From positions 1-24,288 of the IMG/VR virus record IMGVR_UViG_3300025815_000103: DNA of 24,288 nt; one strand, written 5' to 3'. Positions 18,764 through 24,288 of the stretch are shown piece by piece (the first letter of the stretch is position 1; every line of letters starts with the position of its first letter). The notes beneath the pieces are model-generated. The model ran no database searches, had not been told where the DNA came from, and saw only the letters and a list, made by a program, of their open reading frames with translations. The stretch is from a virus. A program made the position numbers and the translations under genes.

Positions 18764-19415
18764 CGTTTACGGCACTATGTGCATGATGCCTAACAGGTAT
18801 CCTAAATCCTTAGAATGCGTTATGTCTCTTAAGGGGCAGGTTAAAAAACTATTCATTTGTTTGAATGGATTTAATGATGTTCCTGAAGGGCTAAAAGAAG
18901 ACTGGATAGACATTATACACATAGGTGAGAATATTGGTTCTGTTGGTAGGTTCACCAAGCTCCCTGATTTTGAAGGCCACCTTGTTTCTTGTGATGACGA
19001 TCTTGTATATCCTAAGCTTTATGTCTCTGATTTCTTAAAGAGGTATAAAAAGGTTGGTCCAGCTATGTTATCTCATCACGGTAAAACAATAATGTTTAAC
19101 AAAGCCGTTAATTTTGTTGCCTGTTTACGAAAAAACACATACGATAAAGACTTGGACATACCAGGTTCTGGCGTGTTGTTTGTTCCGCGTGAATTCAAAG
19201 GATGGAACAAGATGGTTTTAGATTCTCCGAAAAACCCATCAGATGTATACGTTGGATGTATAGCTAAAAAAAACAACTACAGAGTTTTAGCCATGCCTCA
19301 TCAAAAAGATTATTTTCGTTACGTTGAGCCACCTAAAGGCGAAACGATATATGACAAAGAAACAAAGCATCAAAATCTAGCGTCTCTGTTTAAAGAGATA
19401 TTAAACAAAATTTAA
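18756..19415 (+). CDS. GT-A type glycosyltransferase
   Basis: 219 residues. Begins MDDVYGTMCMMPNRYPKSL, as in enzymes that act on a list of linked sugars, followed by KLFICLNG and HLVSCDDDLVYP, where DDD (80-82) stands as the metal-binding DXD motif. Later PGSGVLFVPREFKG fits the acceptor side. Same AT-rich composition as the upstream glycosyltransferase and an 8-base overlap, so they came and act together. Substrate unknown. Confidence 0.75.
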   Translation: MDDVYGTMCMMPNRYPKSLECVMSLKGQVKKLFICLNGFNDVPEGLKEDWIDIIHIGENIGSVGRFTKLPDFEGHLVSCDDDLVYPKLYVSDFLKRYKKVGPAMLSHHGKTIMFNKAVNFVACLRKNTYDKDLDIPGSGVLFVPREFKGWNKMVLDSPKNPSDVYVGCIAKKNNYRVLAMPHQKDYFRYVEPPKGETIYDKETKHQNLASLFKEILNKI

Positions 19416-19416
19416 A

Positions 19417-19605
19417 ATGCCAGACTTACATTGCCCAGAATGCGGTAGCGAGAGATTTGAGAGATCTCTCACTATGAAAGTAAAAGACGGAGAGGCCTAC
19501 TATGTAGAAGGTCAATGCGAATGCGGAGCCCAGATGGAGCTCACCAATCCCAAGACGGGAGCCCCAGGATTCAAAAGAATGGGAAGATTTGGTAGAAGTT
19601 ACTGA
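19417..19605 (+). CDS. Zinc-ribbon protein, 62 aa
   Basis: Begins MPDLHCPECGSERFERSL. C6 and C9 (CPEC) with C34 and C36 (CECG) form a zinc-ribbon type site. The C-terminus is basic (FKRMGRFGRSY). Placed directly before TerL with a one-base overlap, it may assist DNA packaging or act as a late regulator; this is position-based inference. Confidence 0.75.
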   Translation: MPDLHCPECGSERFERSLTMKVKDGEAYYVEGQCECGAQMELTNPKTGAPGFKRMGRFGRSY

Positions 19606-21737
19606 TGTCTGTACTGATTGACATAGACGGTTATGAAACTAAAGGGATTAAGATCGACCCTAACGGTACAGAAGGAGACGTCATTGAGCTCCATGGGCTA
19701 CTCGTTGTACTCCCAAAGAAACCAAAGCGATCGGAGATTCTCTTCCATGAAAAGCCAAAGGCAATGCAGATGTGGCAACGCATCGCTATGCCTGAAGAGC
19801 TGCAAAGGATTCGCAGTATGGATGAGTGGCTCGAAAAGCCTTCCGAGTTTCGAAAGAAGTTTCGTTCTTACATCGAACAAGAGTTTCAGCGTAGGCGTGA
19901 CGGTGTGTGGTTTTACAATAATGGGGTCCCTACGTATATTACAGGGCGACACTATATGTTTCTACAATGGTCTAAAATTGATATCGGATACCCATCATAC
20001 CTCGCTTTCCAAAGGGAAATCTTTCTCCACATGGCTGCTTGCGAAGCTGATCCCCGTTGTTTCGGTCAGCTTTATACTAAGTGTCGTCGTTCTGGCTACA
20101 CTAATATATGCTCTTCTGTCCTTGTGGACGAGGCTAGTCAAGTTAAAGAGAAGTTGTTGGGCATTCAGTCAAAGACTGGTAAAGACGCGCAGGAAAACAT
20201 TTTCATGAAGAAAGTAGTTGCGATATTCCGCAGTTACCCGTTCTTCTTCAAACCAATTCAGGATGGTACTACGAATCCCCGCATGGAGCTCGCTTTCAGA
20301 GAGCCTTCGAAGAGAATTACTAAAAATAACAAAACCTCAAACAGAGGAGACGCGCTAAACACCGTTATAAACTGGAAGAATACTACGAATAACGCATATG
20401 ATGGTGAGAAGCTACATATGTTGTATCTGGATGAGGCTGGGAAGTGGGAAAAACCAGCAGATATCCGTGAAGCATGGAGGATCGAAAGGACCTGTCTTAT
20501 TGTAGGTAAAAAAATAATAGGGAAAGCTCTGGTTGGCAGCACCGTCAACCCAATGGATAAAGGAGGTGAAGAATACAGAGGTTTATGGAAGGATTCTGAC
20601 CCTGATGAGCGTAACAATAACGGAAGAACCAGGTCTGGATTATACCGCATATTTATACCCGCTTATGATGCTTTAGAAGGTTTCTTTGATAAATATGGAA
20701 ATGCTGTTGTTGACGACCCACCCGAAAACGTACACATACATGGTATCGACGATAGTATCATCGATCAGGGCAGTCGGAAGTATTTAAAAAACGAGCGTCA
20801 CTCATTTAAAGATGATCCTTCAGAGCTAAATGAAATCATTAGGCAGTTCCCGTTTACTGAAGACGAGGCGTTTAGAGACAGCATCGAAGGAAGTCTGTTT
20901 AACATTGGTAAGATATACCAACAAATAGAGCACAACGACAGCTTATACCCAAATCCAGTAATTCAAGGTAACTTTATATGGAGAAAGAAAGATGAAGAGG
21001 TAGTTTTTTCCCCTGATCCTAATGGTAGGTTTCGCGTAGCCTGGCTTCCTCCTGATCACCTAAGAAACAAAAGAGCTGAAGACCGAGGAAAGCGAATAGC
21101 TCCAAACGGTCATATTGGCGTCGGCGGCGTTGACTCATACGACCTAGACGCTACTGTTGACAGCAGAGGATCTAAAGGTGCGCTTCATATGTATAATAAG
21201 TTTAATATGGACGTTCCTCCAAATACATTTGTCGTGGAATATGCTTCTCGTCCAGACCTCGCTAGCATCTTCTATGAAGACGTGTTGATGTGCGCGTTTT
21301 TCTACGGGTACCCAATACTTATAGAAAACAACAAATACGGTATTGCAAGATACTTTGAATCAAGAGGTTACGATGGTTATTTGATGGATCGCCCTTCTCA
21401 TCTAAAAAGCAGTAGCTACGGATCCAATGTCAGAACAAAAGGCATTCCATCTAACTCTCAAGACGTCATCCAAGCACACGCTCATGCTATTGAAGCGTAT
21501 ATTCACGATCATGTAGGTGTAAACCTAGAAGACGGCTCGATGGGCAAGATGCTATTTAATAGAACGCTAGAGGATTGGATTGGATATAAAATCGACAAGC
21601 GAACTAAGTTTGACTTGACGATTAGCTCTGGACTGGCGCTGCTTGCAGCTCAAAAAGAAAAGAAAGAAAAGAAGAGAGCTGACTTTTCTGACAAGAAGTT
21701 TTTTAGGACTCACAAGCCAAAAGCCTGGCACTTGTAG
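19605..21737 (+). CDS. terL: Terminase large subunit
   Basis: 710 residues, the motor that cuts and packages phage DNA. The ATPase part has TKCRRSGYTN (158-167) in the place of Walker A, a form without the usual GK-T/S, and MLYLDEAG (272-279) as Walker B with D276 and the catalytic E277. GSTVNP (311-316) is the coupling motif. The nuclease part has D510 (GVGGVDSYD), E574 (ILIENN) and D670 (KFDLTISSG), the RNase H-like triad. The conserved block FYNNGVPTYITG (103-114) before the ATPase is familiar from Bacteroidota phage terminases. It follows the zinc-ribbon gene by a 1-base overlap. Call is firm; subfamily is not assigned. Confidence 0.93.
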   Translation: MSVLIDIDGYETKGIKIDPNGTEGDVIELHGLLVVLPKKPKRSEILFHEKPKAMQMWQRIAMPEELQRIRSMDEWLEKPSEFRKKFRSYIEQEFQRRRDGVWFYNNGVPTYITGRHYMFLQWSKIDIGYPSYLAFQREIFLHMAACEADPRCFGQLYTKCRRSGYTNICSSVLVDEASQVKEKLLGIQSKTGKDAQENIFMKKVVAIFRSYPFFFKPIQDGTTNPRMELAFREPSKRITKNNKTSNRGDALNTVINWKNTTNNAYDGEKLHMLYLDEAGKWEKPADIREAWRIERTCLIVGKKIIGKALVGSTVNPMDKGGEEYRGLWKDSDPDERNNNGRTRSGLYRIFIPAYDALEGFFDKYGNAVVDDPPENVHIHGIDDSIIDQGSRKYLKNERHSFKDDPSELNEIIRQFPFTEDEAFRDSIEGSLFNIGKIYQQIEHNDSLYPNPVIQGNFIWRKKDEEVVFSPDPNGRFRVAWLPPDHLRNKRAEDRGKRIAPNGHIGVGGVDSYDLDATVDSRGSKGALHMYNKFNMDVPPNTFVVEYASRPDLASIFYEDVLMCAFFYGYPILIENNKYGIARYFESRGYDGYLMDRPSHLKSSSYGSNVRTKGIPSNSQDVIQAHAHAIEAYIHDHVGVNLEDGSMGKMLFNRTLEDWIGYKIDKRTKFDLTISSGLALLAAQKEKKEKKRADFSDKKFFRTHKPKAWHL

Positions 21738-21743
21738 TTTTAC

Positions 21744-21751
21744 TATATTTG
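21744..21751 (+). promoter_or_regulatory. -7 box between terL and portal
   Basis: TATATTTG, 7 bases after the TerL stop and 31 bases before the portal ATG. No TTTG 20 bases upstream. It would allow the head genes to be made at a higher level than terL. Confidence 0.5.
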
Positions 21752-21782
21752 CAATGAGTTAAAATGACTCTACTTATTGCAG

Positions 21783-24224
21783 ATGTATAGTAACAATAAA
21801 AAATCTTCTAACTTTCCCGACCCTTTAGCTTCTTCCGAGGAAAAGCAAGGAAAGGAATATGGGCTAAAGTACGCTAAGTCCATATACCAGCAGTGGGGAA
21901 AGATGGATCAGCAAAATTCTATTTACGGTAATAGAAAAAAGACATTCGAAAAAAACCGTAGATACGCAAATGGCACACAAGACACAACAATCTATAGGTC
22001 GCTTCTTACTTCTTTGGATCCTAATAACGGGGATGGAAGTATGCTTAATCTGGATTTCACACCAGTTCCTATCCTTCCTAAATTCGTTAGGATCGTAGTA
22101 AATAAGATCCTTTCTTTAAATCCATATCCAAATCTAGAGGCGGTTGACCCGCTTTCTTCTTCAGAAAAAGATACTGATCGAAGAAAGATAGAGATGTTGA
22201 TTGCAGCTAAAAACCAGCTGAAAAAGATAGAGGATAAGACTGGCGTAATCATTGGAATGGACTCAAACACTATTCCTGACACGCTGGAGGAAGTTGAGAT
22301 ATTTATCGGGAACAATATCAAGTCTTCTTCTGAGATTGCAGCTCAGATCGCTACCAACCTTACGCTTGAGTGGAATGACTTTAACGAAGGTGTTTTGCGA
22401 AGATGTGTAAATGACTTGGCTGTTTTGGGTCTTTCAGTTGTAAAACGAGACAACGATCCGCAATACGGCATTAAAACGAGCTATGTAGATCCAATTCATT
22501 TTATCCACAGTTTCACTGAGGATCCAAACTTTAGCGACCTGGTTTATGCTGGGCATGTAAGGTATATTCCTATTCAGGAGCTTAAACGTATGGCTGGCGA
22601 TCAGTTTACAGAGGAAGAATACAAGCAGATTGCTCAGAAGGCCCAAAAGAAATATGGGTATGACGCATCTAAGCTCACTCAGTCTTCTTACGACAGAGTA
22701 AACAACATTAACAATTTTGGGTACGACGAGTATATGATTGAGGTGTTGGACTTTGAGTTTATATCTGTTGATTGTGAATACTTTGAGTCTAAAGAGAGTA
22801 GATACGGCAATGTAGGGTTTTACTCTAAGGGAGAGAACTACAAGGCGCCTAAAAACTCTGTGTTTAATAGAGAGGTTTCAAAGTTAGAAAACGCTTCTGT
22901 ATACGGAGGATGTTATATTCTAGGTACTGACTTCTTGTTTGATTATGGGAAGAAGAACAACATTCCGAAAAACATCCACGACATTTCAAAAACGAATCTT
23001 TCGTACTCTGTCTGTGCTACCAATCTACTCGACATGATGCCAAAGTCTATGGTAGACAGCTGTATTGGGTTTGCAGACCAGCTTCAGTTGACTCACCTTA
23101 AGATCCAGCAAGCTGTAGCCAAGGCTAAACCAGACGGCATTATTATCGATATCGAAGGATTAGAGAATGTCCAGCTCGGTAAAGGAGGAGAGCTTCAGCC
23201 TTTGGACTTGCATGATATTTACGAGCAGACAGGTGTTTTCTACTATAGAAGTAAAAACCCAGATGGAGGATTTCAGAATCCGCCTATCAGAGAAATCGGC
23301 AATAGCATTAGAAACATCAATGAGCTGATTGGTTTGTATAATCATTACCTTAAAATGATTCGTGACGCAACAGGAATCAACGAGGTTATGGACGCTACCT
23401 CCCCAAAAGGAGATGCATTAGTTGGTGTAAGACAACAAGCTTTGGCTGCTGCGAACAACGCTATTTACGATATCACAAACTCCTCTATGGTTCTTTACAA
23501 GAAGGTTTGTAGCGACATCGTAAAATGCATTCAGGTTATTCACCCAGACTCTGTTCTTTATAAGATCTATGAAAATGCTATCGGAAAAGAGAACATGAGT
23601 GTGTTAAGTTCTTTCCGCAACTTAGCTATGTATAACTTCGGTGTACGTGTGGTAAAAGAAATGGAGGAAGCTGAACGGCAGTACTTGGAACAGAATATTC
23701 AAATTGCTCTGGGTCAGAAAGAGATCGATTTAGAAGATGCCATTGCTATTCGTCAGTTAAAAGACGTAAACCAAGCAGAAAGACTTCTCATCGTAAGAAG
23801 AAAAAAGAGAATAGCTCAGCAGCAGCAGATGGCTCAACAGAACTCACAGCAACAAGCTCAGGTTCAGCAGCAATCAGCTCAGGCCGCTTCTGAGGCAAGA
23901 CAGCAAGAACTTCAACTGCAAGCTCAACTTAAAGCTCAAGAAATGCAGTTAAAAGCTCAGTTAGAAGCTCAGCTAGAAGAAGTTAGACACGGTTTTAGAA
24001 AAGAGATTGAGATGATTAAGGCTCAAGCTGTTTCGAATAAAGTTGAGTCAGAAACTTCTTTTAAGCAAGCCATCGAGACAATGAAGGACGACCGAAAAGA
24101 CGAAAGAGTTAAGAAGCAAGCAGTAGAACAAAGTAAACTCATCTCTCAAAGACAAGGGCAGAGAGGAGAGTTAGAAGGAGAAGAAGCAGGCCCTGGAGAC
24201 ATAACATCAGAAATATTAGGCTAA
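21783..24224 (+). CDS. Portal protein
   Basis: 813 residues from ATG 21783; a TTG two codons upstream (21777) is a less likely start. The order of a polar head (KYAKSIYQQWGKMD), VRIVVNKILSLNPYPNLEAVDP, FIHSFTEDPNFSDLVYAGHV, a core with GLYNHYLKMIRDATGINEVM, and a long Gln-rich coiled tail (QQQMAQQNSQQQAQVQQQSA, about residues 672-745) fits large portal proteins. These form the ring through which DNA enters the head and to which the tail joins. Directly downstream of TerL, the normal place. A dedicated promoter box lies before it. The Gln-rich tail may form the portal barrel. Confidence 0.88.
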   Translation: MYSNNKKSSNFPDPLASSEEKQGKEYGLKYAKSIYQQWGKMDQQNSIYGNRKKTFEKNRRYANGTQDTTIYRSLLTSLDPNNGDGSMLNLDFTPVPILPKFVRIVVNKILSLNPYPNLEAVDPLSSSEKDTDRRKIEMLIAAKNQLKKIEDKTGVIIGMDSNTIPDTLEEVEIFIGNNIKSSSEIAAQIATNLTLEWNDFNEGVLRRCVNDLAVLGLSVVKRDNDPQYGIKTSYVDPIHFIHSFTEDPNFSDLVYAGHVRYIPIQELKRMAGDQFTEEEYKQIAQKAQKKYGYDASKLTQSSYDRVNNINNFGYDEYMIEVLDFEFISVDCEYFESKESRYGNVGFYSKGENYKAPKNSVFNREVSKLENASVYGGCYILGTDFLFDYGKKNNIPKNIHDISKTNLSYSVCATNLLDMMPKSMVDSCIGFADQLQLTHLKIQQAVAKAKPDGIIIDIEGLENVQLGKGGELQPLDLHDIYEQTGVFYYRSKNPDGGFQNPPIREIGNSIRNINELIGLYNHYLKMIRDATGINEVMDATSPKGDALVGVRQQALAAANNAIYDITNSSMVLYKKVCSDIVKCIQVIHPDSVLYKIYENAIGKENMSVLSSFRNLAMYNFGVRVVKEMEEAERQYLEQNIQIALGQKEIDLEDAIAIRQLKDVNQAERLLIVRRKKRIAQQQQMAQQNSQQQAQVQQQSAQAASEARQQELQLQAQLKAQEMQLKAQLEAQLEEVRHGFRKEIEMIKAQAVSNKVESETSFKQAIETMKDDRKDERVKKQAVEQSKLISQRQGQRGELEGEEAGPGDITSEILG

Positions 24225-24225
24225 G

Positions 24226-24288
24226 ATGGCAAATCAAATCAACTTAGATAGGTCACAAAGAGTAGACATTACTTGCAAGCGAGGGGAT
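24226..24288 (+). CDS. Start of a further structural-arm gene, cut by window edge
   Basis: ATG one base after the portal stop; 21 codons are visible, MANQINLDRSQRVDITCKRG and one more. The DxxRxxRVDIT-C-K-R-G-D pattern at the start of a head protein fits a capsid-region protein, possibly a fibre or scaffold, but too little is seen for a call. Confidence 0.6.
   Translation, partial: MANQINLDRSQRVDITCKRGD

Noticed and set aside
19633-20208. Rightward open frame of 191 codons
   Set aside because: A frame shadow of TerL, which has intact motifs.
21777-21782. TTG start for the portal gene
   Set aside because: An ATG follows two codons later and gives the same protein without an unusual start.

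Overview
The window is a piece of a tailed double-stranded DNA phage (Caudoviricetes) that infects a member of the Bacteroidota. The phage call rests on adjacent large terminase and portal genes, an M15 endolysin-type peptidase, a primase-helicase, a phage recombination cassette and a tRNA. The host call rests on promoters of the Bacteroidota form, TTTG, about 20 bases, then TAnnTTTG, and on the lack of Shine-Dalgarno sequences before most genes. The primase has the BT4734/VirE-like N-terminal domain that is common in Bacteroidota elements. I cannot place the phage in a genus. A relation to crAss-like phages is possible but not shown.

Layout. From 1 to about 12.38 kb nearly all genes read leftward and form the early/replication arm. 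It holds a primase-helicase (cut by the window edge), a DUF3310 protein, an SSB-like protein, a PD-(D/E)XK exonuclease, a single-strand annealing protein and a stand-alone DnaA domain IV-like protein. These are followed upstream by about 25 small, tightly packed genes of unknown function. Several are only 25 to 51 codons long and are joined by ATGA overlaps. Three near-copies of one promoter cassette and one tRNA-like element divide this string. From 13.16 kb to the end the genes read rightward and form the late/structural arm: small basic proteins, an M15 peptidase, three glycosyltransferases, a GroES-like protein, tRNA-Arg(UCU), a zinc-ribbon protein, TerL, portal and the start of one more gene. 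A single leftward gene at 15.57-16.01 kb may be a regulator.

The most unusual part is 11.04-12.83 kb, at the divergent junction of the two arms. About 48 short perfect or near-perfect hairpins, each with a different stem sequence, follow one another every 20 to 45 bases. They run through the ends and leaders of two small paralogous genes, through the whole of a Lys/Ala-rich basic gene (11643-12383), and on for about 440 bases of non-coding DNA. Most have 6 to 9 bp stems and 3-base loops, often C(GAA)G on the leftward strand. Within the basic gene the hairpins sit almost only in the codon phases where synonymous positions can build them. I know of no described element of this kind. Roles in replication start, packaging, promoter function (as with the hairpin promoters of phage N4) or RNA structure are all open.

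Working together: the left arm would copy and recombine the genome, and the right arm would package DNA, build the capsid and lyse the cell. The glycosyltransferases may modify DNA, virion or host surface.
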